From Ehretia macrophylla (lineage: Eukaryota; Streptophyta; Magnoliopsida; Boraginales; Ehretiaceae), in assembly GCA_037974665.1 (NCBI GenBank), contig CM075783.1, positions 20,740,762 to 20,804,761 on the forward strand: a DNA stretch of 64,000 nt, given 5' to 3'. Below, in pieces: positions 12,090-23,290 of the stretch. The first letter of the stretch is position 1. Each line of letters begins with the position of its first letter. The notes beneath the pieces are model-generated. The model saw only the letters and a list, made by a program, of their open reading frames with translations. It had not been told where the DNA came from and did no database searches. The position numbers and the translations under genes were made by a program.

Positions 12090-12490
12090 TTACTGAATTG
12101 GTATCCCTTCGTCAACACATGAGAAGGGAGAAAAATGGCTATATTTTGTGTAGTATGAATGCAGCGCGAGATCACTGTGACTGTGTGTGAAACATGATTG
12201 TTTCACTTTCACCTAATATTCATTCTATTCAGCTTAAGAAAAACAAAGAAACTTACCTATCAACTACCACCATGCAATAAAAGAGATATGAAAGAGAACG
12301 TTAGGAAAGAGAAAGAAAGGGATATGGTACTTATTATATAGCATTTATACCCAATAACACGATGGCTATTTATTTGGGCAATTAACATTAGTCAGTCTTA
12401 TAGTAGAATTGTTGTTAACTAGTATGAAGACGACACGAGAAGTCATTATTCCCCCATACAATTTTAGTTGACTTTTATCTATTTTATTTA
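12090..12490 (-). repeat. Repeat R1, inverted copy
   Basis: Read on the minus strand, this stretch matches 3815-4150. Shared landmarks are the 'ggtagttgataggtaa' segment, the 'cttaagc' junction, the 'aatagccatcgtgttattgg' region and the 'gtgttgacgaaggg' end. It is one of several copies in the opposite orientation to block I. Confidence 0.6.
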
Positions 12491-13097
12491 GGGTTGTTTA
12501 AAGCCTTGTACATCGAATACTAGTTTGAAGAGTTCAGTTGATGATAGGATGATAATTATTGTGAATCCTAGGTTTTAGTCCTAGGGTAGTTGTGAAAATG
12601 ACAAGCCAGGATGACATTTGGAATGACAGGTACGCGGTTAGCCATTCTCACTACTTGTTATGACAAGCCAAGATATGAAAATTGTTTTCCTAAAGCCATT
12701 AGTTGTTTGGTTTAACAGTATGATTCTCTAAACAGTGGTGAGAGCTTTCGAAATCAAGTCTCGTATATAACATCTTAAATGATGTAAAATGACTTAAAAT
12801 TCCCTTAAAATATTTTCATGTTCTACCCTCCTTGATTTGAGGGTACTTCCATACAACACCATGTATGTCCTTTTCGCTGCTGACTCTATGCTCTCAAAAA
12901 AGCACTTCTTCCTTGGTTTTGAGATCTCTTTCGCTTTTTCCGAATTCATGGTTAAACACGCCTAAAGTGTCAATTCTTTGTTTGGTAGGTTTAAAGTGGC
13001 CTGAGCGCAGTGCTTGTTTCCAATTATCAAATGCTTCTGTTTAGGATGCAAATTGATGAGTGTTGTTATGTTTCTTCTTATCTCAAAGAAAAAAATT
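12491..13097. other. Intergenic sequence, no gene seen
   Basis: I see no coding region. Part of it (about 12840-12950) resembles the far-upstream region of gene C and copy F ('caccatgtatgtcc..ttcgctgctgactctatg.tctca'), so it is an eroded remnant of block II. Confidence 0.4.
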
Positions 13098-14060
13098 GGG
13101 AAAAATTACAAAATTAGTCCCCATTATTTTTCTCAAATTTTAATTTTATCCATATAATCATTTTCAAAATCTTTTCAAACATACTGTCAAATCTCAGTTA
13201 ATTGTAACGGAAAACATATAAAATGCATAAATTACCGTTACATAATTAACAAAATTACCAACACATCCTCTAAATATATATCATATTCATCCCTATTGTT
13301 TCACAAAATATTAAAATTAGTCCATTCCGTTTTGCAAAATATTCAATTTATTCCCTTTTATGTTACAAATATTCAACTTAGTTCCTATTACAAAAACACA
13401 TACACATACACATAGCCACACATACGCACAATCACAAAAGTAGATGATTAGTCCAGTTAATAAAATATAAAAAATATAGTGACAAATGACAAATTTATGG
13501 AAAGTTACAATCTCCGCCATGGAATAGTGCACTGACATGCCTTCTTTGTTGTTGTTCTTCAATATATTCTTATGATGATGACTTTTATATTTATATGCAT
13601 TTTGATGACTTTGATGACTATGTTTTATATTATTTATTGTGTACTTTTTTGGATTACTAATTAGAAAAAAATTATTTGCTTTTGCAGTGCTGACAAATAT
13701 TCAGAGGGGTTTTTTTTAACTATTTTGCAAGTAACATGGATTAAATTGAAAATATTGTCAAATAATAGGGGCGAAACTGATATATAAAAAACTTTGGAGA
13801 CTGTTATGAATCTTTTGTTAAATATTGAGGATTACTTTGAATTTTACATGAAAATAATAAAAATTAAATTAAAAGATTTAATAATTTTCCAAATATGCCC
13901 CATCCCAAACAATGGTTATGTTCATAGCACATGACCAATTTTTTGTTTGATTTGACTGAGATTTTGACGATAAGGACTAAAGATAATTTTTTTTGAAAAA
14001 CAATATGAATGAATTTAAAATTTTGAATAACCAATAGGGACTATTTATGCAATTTTTTCA
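13098..14060. mobile_element. Inverted-repeat transposon remnant, probably Mutator-like
   Basis: The left end (ggaaaaattacaaaattag, followed by 'tccccatt') and the complement of the right end (gaaaaaattgcataaatag, 'tcccta') form diverged long terminal inverted repeats. Within them, 'actgtcaaatctcagtta' pairs with the 'tttgactgagatttt' region. The flanks are A-rich, so a target duplication cannot be read safely. The interior has no transposase. A short CA/CATA-rich tract near 13395-13435 accounts for a spurious open frame. Confidence 0.55.
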
Positions 14061-14139
14061 AAAAATGTAAGGATTATTGCTAATAATGTCAAGGAAATAT
14101 ATGCGGCTTGGCTTGAGCACCATTAGAGATCCCCTACTG

Positions 14140-14630
14140 GGCAACACAAACAAGCCTTAATAGGATGGAAAAATCCCCTCCATGGCTTCAAACTAAATAT
14201 GGAGGGACGTTCGAAGTCTAATCCTAGTCTTGCTGCAGCTAGTGTCTTGTGAAATGTTCAAGGAAACTTTGTGGAAGGTTTCCTTCTCAATTAGGGGATT
14301 GCCATCAACATGAAAGCTAAGTTGAGCATGTTGTAGGAAGCTCTCAAACTCGCTAAAAAAAATGAATATTGAAGATCTTATAATTGAAATACACTCATTA
14401 ACGGTAATCAAGCTTATTACATGCATTAGACATATAGTTCCCTACGCCTTCTTATTGAAAACTACCAATGTATTCCTCTAAGACACTCGAGTTTTCAACT
14501 ACATCATATTTATCAAAAAGCTAATTCTTGTGCTGATTGATTAGCCAATCTTGGAATACCTCTTGGTATCCCAACCCTTGACCATATGCCTGACCAGTTG
14601 CAGCTTTTCCTGGATAAAAACTGAAAAGGT
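14140..14630 (+). pseudogene. LINE-type RNase H domain remnant
   Basis: Translation on the + strand gives stretches typical of the plant LINE or RNase H-like (RVT_3) domain, broken by stops: NPSLAAASVL, NVQGNFVEGFLLN, NMKAKL, KLAKK, EDLIIEIHSLTVIKLI and finally LANLGIPLGIPTLDHM. Order and spacing agree with the family (strand with first Asp lost, KAE.-like helix, EID/EIH segment, ADFLANLG-like end). Several stop codons and at least one frame change make it non-functional. Only the 3' part of the element is visible. Confidence 0.6.
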
Positions 14631-15740
14631 GAAAGTACTCCTAAGATTTTTTTTTAAAATCCTCATATTAAATCCTCACTAACTATTGCCTTCTCCTGAT
14701 TTTTTTTAAAGAAAAAGTTTGCCTGCTACAAAAGGTTGAATTGGACCAATTTAAGTGCCCTATTCATTTTCAGTGGTAACCATCCAAATAATTATTGGCT
14801 ACCTAGCCCACGAGGTTGACCATATCGAGAATAATGTAAAAGAGATATGGTGATTTCCAGGTTTGAGGTTAGTCTAATATTAAATTGAGGATCTTCATTC
14901 CAAAACCTAACCTAAAAGACTTAATTTTTTTAAAATGAGTTTTACCCACCCATTAACCCAAATTACTAGGCCACATAAGCAAGCAAAAAATAATAATGGA
15001 TGGGTAAAACCCACCATTATACTAACAAAATACTAATAAGTACTATAACAATGATTGATAAAGTAAAAAATTTTGGCCTATGCTATCACCTTTCAATAGT
15101 ATAGACCAAATTTGGAAAGGGTAAAGAGTTAGTCTTTAAGGGGTTCAGTGCAGTAGTGGATAACAACTCATTGTGATTAAAACATTTTTGGATTCAAATT
15201 TATATTCTCTTGTCACAAATATTAGATGGCATTTGACTGATCTGGTATATGTTGTTATACCAAGAAGTTATAACCCTAGGATAGATCCAAATAATTGTTT
15301 AAAATGAGTTCTTTATTGACATGGCCCCGACCCTAACCTAAGGATTAATCATCCCTGGAGGACATGTTGGGGTAGTTGAGGGATTTTTTGACATGTAGGA
15401 GTCAAACTTGAGGCTAGTAATTAGGTCGAGTATGTGTGCTCGAGCTCGCCTTGCAGGCATAAGGTCGGTTGCTCCAAGTACCTACCATAAGTTAGTAAGA
15501 TATCCCAAGGTCCTTTGAGAGAGGACTGCTCGAGAGAGCTCCACAATGAATAAAAGCTCGGCTCAAGAACGTAGTAGTCCTTGGTATACAAGTAACAACA
15601 TGAATAGTTATCCATAAATCTAAACAATAGGAATGTAAGTCCAATATAAATATCCCCTCAAATCAATGGTGAAAGATAACTCATTCTACCCCGAACTCTA
15701 TTTGTTTACATACAAAAACCCTTCAGTCAATTATAGATTA
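14631..15740. other. Intergenic sequence, no gene seen
   Basis: No supported coding region or clear element ends. The composition is ordinary AT-rich intergenic DNA. Fragments near 15320-15440 have the look of old LTR debris but cannot be assigned. Confidence 0.35.
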
Positions 15741-15744
15741 CTGA

Positions 15745-16627
15745 CTTGAACGTTAGATGTATCGTTCGAAATTAAGTTGCTGACTCCAGTCAATTATCAC
15801 ACTTCAATATTCAAATGCACCCTCAATGAATCTTCATTTACACCACTTGAAATGTCAAATTCTTTGAACTTCCTTATTCATTTTCCCAAGAACTAAAAAG
15901 TCATCTTGAGTTTTGGTTTTCATTCTCCAACACCCCCTTCAAACCAAAACCATCTCCACACCAAGTAGTGCCCTTAATTTCTTGAATGCTTCAACATTTC
16001 TTAACGTTTCAACTTCTTCGTCAAAACAACCTACATGCTGATCCTTTTCTTCTCAGCCTTGTTTAATTGTTCTGGCGCAACAAAATCTGCTCAATGCATC
16101 AAAAAAATAATCTTTAATAACGAGCTTAAGCTCTCTCGTCTTTCTAGAGACTACTGCACCATTTCTCTTGACGCAAGCATCTCTTGCTTCTAGAGTCCTC
16201 TTCTTGACAATCTTCTTTTAACATTCTTCATCTGCTGCCAGCATACTGGAAGTGAATATGAATTTACTTCAAATGAATTTGGGTTTGTTAGAAATGACTA
16301 CAACTTCTCACAAAAAGTTAGGTTGCTGCCTTTATAAAGATTTTTCACTCAGTTTTCTTTCTTTTCACTCTTTTTGCCTTTCTTCAACAACTCAATCCTT
16401 TTACATTTGTATGCGACCCTGAGCTCTGATGCCACATGTTGAAAATTGGATCTAGCACACAAATAAAAAAGAAAACAAAAGTTTTTAACGTGGTACAAAC
16501 TTAGCCTACATCCACGGGCACCCAACATTTCCCTTATGACTACATAGCTTGAATTGCTTTAAACCTTGTCTCTTCATTTCTCAACATTCCAAGAGTTGTC
16601 TTGAATTTTGGTTTACATTCTCCAACA
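15745..16627 (-). mobile_element. Miniature copia-type LTR retrotransposon (TRIM-like)
   Basis: The right LTR, 16437-16627 (about 191 bases), runs tgttg...caaca. Immediately to its left, 16423-16434 is gctctgatgcca, the complement of TGGCATCAGAGC, one base from the tRNA-Met primer binding site TGGTATCAGAGC of copia elements. A second, diverged LTR ends at 15932 with the same 'ggttt.cattctccaaca'. It is followed by cccccttcaaacc, whose complement is a polypurine tract ending at the LTR. The element therefore lies on the minus strand, with only about 500 internal bases and no gag or pol gene. The two LTRs differ strongly, so the insertion is old. It also contains 'aacgtggta..ctacatccacggg', a motif familiar from plant copia LTRs. 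Confidence 0.65.
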
Positions 16628-16726
16628 ATAAAAATCCATGTTTCCAGGAAATCTTAATCTCTAAGAAACAACATTTTCTTATCCTACGTAACTACGACTG
16701 TGTCAAATTTAATAAAAAAACCCCGC

Positions 16727-16766
16727 AAACCGTGTCTGATTTGAAGTTCATTTGTGCTATAAAAAG
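16727..16766 (+). promoter_or_regulatory. Core promoter of copy B
   Basis: AAACCGTGTCTG at 16727-16738 and ctataaaaag at 16757-16766 stand about 105 bases before the ATG of copy B. This is the arrangement seen in genes A and C, so the promoter is retained although the coding region is broken. Confidence 0.6.
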
Positions 16767-16870
16767 AAACCCTTCTTCATAGTTCAACACTATCCCTCTT
16801 ACATCGATTTCTAGCTTTTAGTAACAGTTCTCACCCTCAAATTTCTTCCATCTTGGCCAACGTTGTCCTC

Positions 16871-18699
16871 ATGGAGTCTTCTTCGCTTTGGTACCTCTCT
16901 ATTTGTTCCATCATCAGTCAGGTATCTCTAAAAATTGCCCTTGTTGCTTCAAATAAGGTCAATCTCCCAGTTCCCAATTTTATTTGGGAAATCTTTTGTT
17001 CGAGTCTATTTCTACTTGCATGCTTTTTCATATTTCTATGCCTTCTTTTCACGACCCATGATGGTGCATGATCTGGATATCGGGGATAGTTCAAAAGAAC
17101 TCTTCAACTTCTGTAAATTTCTTCTCTTTGTAATTGCTGTTTTCATAATATTATCCCTGCGGTTCAGTTTTCCCTTTTCAGAATTTTTAATTCACATTAT
17201 GGGCACACTGGTTGTCTCTCAAGTCTTTCCTGGCCGCTTTTTAAAAATTGCCGAACTGGGAAGAAACTACTTGATTGGATTTGTAGGCCTTTTTCTAGTG
17301 TTCCCCTTTCATACTCTCTGTTGTGCTTTATTTACAGCTTCTTAGTTTTTAGTTGTATACTCGACTTCTTATCAAGATCGGTATGAAGCTGGGAAGATTC
17401 TAGTTGCTGTTAGTTTCTGTTTGAACATTGCAACAGAATTTGTCCGATGGAATTCGCGTCTTCATCGTAATCTATCACGAATCGGGTCATATATACTTAG
17501 GATCCCGAGTGGTTACATAAAATTGATTGAAATATTTCTTGGATGGTTATTCTACATTCTAGTTCAGTACTTCATCCAGGCAAAGTCGCGTTCTCTTTTG
17601 GTGATGCTCTCCTCCTTGTCCGTTTTCTGACTGGCTAACCTCGCCATGATCCAACCTCCAACTGACTTGGGAATATTCAGTTTTATTGTTGGTGCTGTCC
17701 TGGATTGTGCAATAAGTTTGTTTAGGCTCCACATATTCACCTGGATTACTTGGGCTGGTTGTGGCTTCCTCGGCTTCCTGTGGTGGAACTTGAATTCAGT
17801 GACACCGCGTTATCCTCGGACACGAGCAGATGTAATACTCAAATGGCGACGTCAAGAACAGGAGGTAGCCAGCAAGGGTGGTTTGCTCAGATTTTTCGGA
17901 GCTATGAGGAAGAGAATGCTACTCGGTAGTATTCTGATTTTATCATCTGAGCTCTTCTTATTAGCAGAGATGTTAAGTAAGCAAAAAAGAGCTAGAAAGG
18001 AAAAAGAAATCAAACACATACTAATTGATAATTTAGAACTCACCCTCCAACTGCTTGAGCAGAAGGAGGAAGGAATGGAGAAAAAGAGAATAGCTGAGCT
18101 AATTCATACGCTATGTCAACTCCTTTATGGACTGCGTAATGTTGTAGAAGAAAAAGCAATGGCGCCAGAAGAAAAAGAAAAGGAAGAAGAAAAGAATAGG
18201 AAAATTGTTCTATTTTCATGTGTAGTCTTCATCCTGCTGCTGAACAGATCAAAAAATACCAGAAGTATTTTTGTAGATTTCTTTTGTGATGTGTTTTTTT
18301 TCTGGAAAAGAAATTATTAAAATTATTAAACTTATTATAGAAGAAGAAAACGTCACACGAATTATTAAAATTCGCCGTCTCATCTTAGGCCAGCTTTTAA
18401 TGGAAAAGGAAGAAGCAAAGGAAGATGGACCGAAAAGGACCGGAGAAGGAAAAAGGAAAGCAAAGAGAAGGCAAATTAGAAAGGGGGGATTATTAGACTT
18501 TGTCGTCTCAGATGATGGCGGAAAAATAGAAGAAAATGGAGGAGAAATAAAGAACATAAAAAATAAGAAACTAAAAGAAGAAGAGGTTGGGCTTTACTTC
18601 ATGTTGGGTGCTGCCGCCACTTATGAGAGTCAGCGGTTTCGGATCGAGAGACGTCGGCCAGAAGCGACGAGCAGTAGTGGTGGAAGCTCTGGAGAATGA
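16871..18699 (+). pseudogene. Family copy B, broken membrane-protein gene
   Basis: It begins MESSSLWYLS.CSIISQVSL like the intact genes. An in-frame ATG 18 bases upstream is not conserved. A frameshift lies around 16990-17030. The following frame carries a RPMM.HDLDIG region (counterpart of EPDLTTG), LIGFVGLFLVFPFHTLCCALF and then an in-frame TAG at 17343. The same frame resumes (IEIFLGWL, LLVMLSSL), hits a TGA at 17628, resumes again (PPTDLGIFSFIVGAVLD, RYPRTRA, charged tail LIDNLELTLQLLEQKEEG, ELIHTLCQLL) and shifts once more in a T-run near 18290. The last part, 18290-18699, carries an RLILGQLL helix and then a Lys/Glu-rich, Ser/Gly-ending tail unlike A or C. At least two frameshifts and two stops make a full-length product impossible. 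Confidence 0.8.
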
Positions 18700-19849
18700 T
18701 ACTGGGAGAAAGATAAATATGTTTGTTCTTAAACTTATTGAGAACATAAGTTCTTAGGTCTAGTATAAGGCATAGGATGGAGCCAGTCATTTTTATTATA
18801 TTGTTTTTGTCAGCTTGTAATAAGAGGTTATATCAACGAGAACTTCTTTCAAGCCATTCTTAATTAGCACAGAGTTACTCAACAATAAAGCCGTTGATTC
18901 TTGTTCTTGCGTCGTCCATACTGCAAAACAAATTGAGCTGCTGGCATCAAGGACCCAAGAATATGCTGCTGCAGCAGAGGTGCATGATTTAACGGATCAA
19001 CACATATAAAAAGCATGATAAATCTGGCGACGGCTGAGTCCATATCGTATGATTAACAGATCATCAATATCACGCCGTGGCACGGGAAAGAGTCGAAAAG
19101 TTGAAGATTAAGCAAATAACTCATAATACAAAGAAAACCCCTAAAAAGCCTACTCTCCATTTCATCCCAAAAAATCAGAAGAAGCATGGTGAGTCAGTTT
19201 TTATGCCAATTCAAAAAATCAGAGACTAGCTTCCAACAAATCTTTTGAATTTTGCCATTTCTTTGCACGCATCCAACTACTTCTATTGGCTATTATTACT
19301 TTGACCTTATTTGGACTTGAAAGCTATGATCATATGTCCAATAAAATTTGCACCCCATGGGAAAATATGAACTGGAATTTCTTCCTATCTTTTACGTCAC
19401 TTTCAAACGCCTGCCTAGAAAATGCTGAGCAATTTAATTATATTATAAAATTTAATGATCTTTTAGGTATGTTGACAAAATCCTAATACATGTTGATCTT
19501 TGCTTAATTGGAAGTAAGACTTTCTTCCATGATATAGCATTTAATATCTTTGTTCACATTTTTTTTTCCTTCTAATGGAGGCCAAAGGCTGATTAATTAC
19601 AAAATCTACCGAAGGAATGTTTCATGGTCGAATCCTTTCGATCACTAAACTGGAGATATTACAAAGCTTGCTAGCCTAAACGTGGAACTACAAAGAGAAT
19701 AAGTAATCTTCTGAATTAGTAATTGTTGAGGATTTGAAATCTCCATCCTTCGCTCCTTGTTGTTTCTTAGATTTCGATTCTTCTTTTGGATTGGCTCAAA
19801 CTTTATTGATTTTATGATCTCTGCCTTATTTTTTATAGCAAAAAATGCA
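18700..19849. other. Intergenic sequence downstream of copy B, no gene seen
   Basis: I find no coding region, element ends or RNA gene. The 3' conserved segment seen after gene A is absent here, so copy B's 3' end comes from different sequence. Confidence 0.4.
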
Positions 19850-20080
19850 TCTCCTAGAAATATGCTTGTATTATGCTTCATATAAGGCACTCGTTGTATC
19901 TTCTTCATTATCTTTCTTTCTTTTCTTAGTAATATAATCAACATAATCTCTTTTTCTCTGATTCATGGCTTCACTCCTTTATTTCAACATGCATGCTATG
20001 AAAGCTACCGCTTTGATAGCATGTGCCATTATATCTCTTCATTTTTACCTCTATGGTTGCCGCTACAAATTGAACATCAT
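19850..20080 (+). repeat. Repeat shared with the 3' flank of gene C, LTR-like
   Basis: The segment 'aatatgcttgtatta..ttcatataaggcactcgttgta' through 'agtaat.taatcaacataatct' and 'ctttatttcaacatg.tatgaaag' recurs at about 25120-25290 and in part at 25325-25410. The 'caacatg.tat....gc' ending resembles a decayed copia LTR end followed by a tRNA-Met primer site. That reading is tentative. Confidence 0.4.
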
Positions 20081-21374
20081 CTCAATTTTTTTTTAATTAA
20101 TTTTTTCATTTCTCCTTTATATGGAAGGTCATATGCCAACATCACCTCTTTCTGTTTGTGGGGACGTTTCAATGCCACCAACTACATCTATTAAGGTAGA
20201 AATCTGGACTTGTTGTGATTGTCAGCAACTCCCAAACTCCTTGCTAAATTTACAACCAAGAAGCAATTGTGGGATCTTTCTGTGTGAGCACTTGATACTC
20301 AAGTTAGTTTATCTCTCAATTTGATGAATAGTCAAGTGAATTAAGTGTTTTCAGTGAATATGAGTTACATTGATACAACTTATTGTATCCTTCAACTTAA
20401 AAATATTATTAGTAAATATTTAAGATAAAATGAAAGTGAAATCAAGAATATTAACTTAAGCCCACCATTCACCATATTTTAAAAATTGTATTTTGCTTAG
20501 GTTGACTAAATGACTAATTCGCCTTTTGCTTGTTATTGGATTGGTGGGTCAAGGTTTGGTGAACCAACGGGTTGTTCCTCTAGTTGGAAGTATTGGGCCC
20601 CTTTTTCGTTACCTAGGTTACACATTTGGAATACCTCAGAAGGGAATTTTCTCTACTCCCCCCAATCTTCACTTTACGCCACGCCGACTCCCCTTTAGTC
20701 ATAAGGTGTGGAATTAGACCAAGGGGAATCTCAATAGGACCTAGTCCCTTAGATTTCGCACATAGGGAAAGATGTAGATTAGTTGTCCTAGATAAAATTA
20801 CATAGCTGGGAGACATATCTAAAGTTCATCTTGTAACATTTTCAAGAAGTCAACATTACAATCAATGTTAGTAAAATCTATCCTATAAACCTGTATATGG
20901 TTGAAGAATTATATGTTATTTATAACATTATTATCCAAATATCATGATGATCATCATAACGAGTGCATCCTCAAAAAAGATATTCCATTAATTGAGAACA
21001 GTCAACTTGAAATTTTTAGATATATACTTTAATTGGAAAATAACAATAATACAAACAAGCTAAGAAACCTATCCAATAATATAGTGAGCAATCAATTGTA
21101 TCATCACACTTATCTTTGGGTAAGTTAGTTATATGCTAGTGATTTCACATTTATTGCTAAGCATGATTTATTACGATCATTGCAATTTATCTTTGAATAA
21201 AGTGTTACATGCTAGTGATTCACTCTTGATATTCCAAAATATGAACAAACACATTGACAATTATGTTATTCTACTATGAGTAATTGAGTGCATCATCATA
21301 CTTGATATTCCAAAAAGGCACCTTAAAAAGGTAAAACTAACTTAGATAGAATCTATTCCAACCCAGATAAATCA

Positions 21375-21416
<42 letters not shown>

Positions 21417-22024
21417 CACCATCCAAAAGAGCACCTAAATGTATGTATAATCATATCTTATTAACCCAAAAAAATAAAGAAATCATTAAAAAAAAAGTCT
21501 TTGTTACCATTAAGGTGGTGGTATGTTTTCTTGCTTACCTGTACTCTCTTTAAAATATACACTTTTATGTATGGACATGCATTAGTATTCAATGCATTAA
21601 CAATTAATTAAGAAGTTATAATGTTTAGAGTTGAAGTAATGACATGTTTAATGAATGGAGACTTAAAGTTCAGGCCATGTCATCAATCCGCGTTCTTGTT
21701 TCCGTGGTCATCTTTTTTTCTTTCTTCCTTTTTCTTTGGCCTTTCTTTATAAAACGATTTTCTTACATGCAATTTTTGTTGGATTTGCAGTCAACGAAGC
21801 ATTCCTTTACGAGGTAATATTATGTTTCATCTTCCAAATTTTTTTATAGGTTTTATGGAATTTTTAATGTATAGCCAATAGAATGATATATAGTTGAAGT
21901 CTATGCGATTACCATAGGTCAAAGAGACCTCCATGAATTGGAGATGTAGATTAATATGAAGTGTGCATAAACCAAACCAAAATATTAGATGATCAATTAC
22001 TACCTTTAGAATGAAACAAATAGC
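20081..22024. other. Intergenic sequence with a TA microsatellite
   Basis: No gene is supported. About 20340-20510 is a weak partial copy of the block II sequence at 22260-22440. A TA dinucleotide array lies at about 21377-21412. The open frames near 20510-20816 overlap on both strands and match nothing I recognise. Confidence 0.4.
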
Positions 22025-23290
22025 TTCCAAAAATTTATAATATAACCAAATCAGTATTATTGAACCAAATTAGTTGTATTCATTAAAAGAAATCAATACA
22101 ATGAATAACTTAATGGATTATTTATTTAAAATATTTCCTTGGTGCAATAGAATAACATGATGTCACTTCTTGAAAATCGTTAACCAGCCTTCTCAGGATA
22201 TGAAAAGCATTTAGGGTTTGGGGTATTTCAACCAAAATACAACACATGAATAATACCAATTACCTTATTGACATTGGTACAACTTATTGTTCTGATTGAT
22301 GGGATATGACTTTCAATATATATAAAAAGGTTCATTTTATGTGCTTCAACTTAAAGTATTACTAGCAAATGTTAAAAATATAATGAGAGTACAATCAAGA
22401 ATATTAATTTAATCCACTATTCTCTAGATTTTTATAAAATTATTCAATTGTTAGACATATTAAGTTCATCTTGTACATAAAGTTCAAATAGTAGTATAAA
22501 ATCACACTGCTAAAGAAAATGAATGATAATTACCTATAAACTACAATCTCACATACAAAGAGGCAAGAAACAGGGCGTTTAGAAGGAGAAAGAAAGAGTT
22601 ACGGAACTTATAATATTGCATTTACACCCAATAACACGATGACTATTTATTTGGGTAATGAACATTAGTCAAATCTTATGTAATGCCAAAATTAATTCTA
22701 GTAGATATACTCTTTAATGTATTTGGTACCATTTAAGCCTCTTTTCAATAAAAAGAGAAATGCTTGTACAAACAATATTACTATGAATCATAGTGCCCCT
22801 TTGTCCTGCACGTCATCTTCATCGCTCACTCTATGGTCTCAATCAAGCACTTGTTGTGCTTACTAGTTGCATGGCTCAGTCGTCTCTCACACTTTCTCCA
22901 AACTCATCAAATGGGTAAAGTCATGTGAAAGCTATTCAATTAAATGGAAATGAGTAGGAAGGTTATAATTAATTATTCATTAGCTTGAGTGAGTTTTTAA
23001 CTGTCATTTTTTGGTGGTCATTTTCACGCTGAAAAAAATAATTCTTACCGGCACTACTGCGAAACTTCGTGTAAAACTCTTGCGTCTTGGTCTTTATGGC
23101 GTATATATCTTGATTAAAAAATAAAAATAAAAGAAGGGTATAAACCGTGTCTACTGTCAATGCGATTTTCTGAGCTATAAAAAAGAGGCCCTTCACCAAT
23201 CAACAATATCTCACTCACCTCGATATCTAGGTTTTAGTTACACTTTTTACCCCGATTCTCTTCCATATTTTGCTCACGTTTTCCTGATCA
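22025..23290 (+). repeat. Duplication block II, copy 1 (upstream region of gene C)
   Basis: From 'ccaaaaatttataatataacc' this region is matched by 52386-54180, which is interrupted by a LINE, and from about 22220 by 31350-33323, which is interrupted by a Mutator-like element. Shared landmarks are 'gggatatgactttcaatat', 'tgtcctg.acgtcatcttcatcg', 'gggtaaagtcatgtgaa' and the promoter. An inverted R1 unit lies at 22490-22700. No gene is seen apart from the promoter. Confidence 0.75.
23142..23185 (+). promoter_or_regulatory. Core promoter of gene C
   Basis: AAACCGTGTCTA at 23142-23153 and a good TATA box, ctataaaaaag at 23175-23185, lie about 115 bases before the ATG. Both parts align with the promoters of the other family copies. 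Confidence 0.65.

Noticed and set aside
16853..16870. An earlier in-frame ATG (MANVVL) before the start of copy B.
   Set aside because: The conserved family start is the ATG at 16871; the upstream six codons are not conserved as protein in A or C.
20510..20816. Overlapping open frames on both strands with fairly balanced base composition (GLVGQGLVNQ...).
   Set aside because: I considered a family fragment because of a GPLFRY stretch, but the surrounding residues do not align with any part of A or C.
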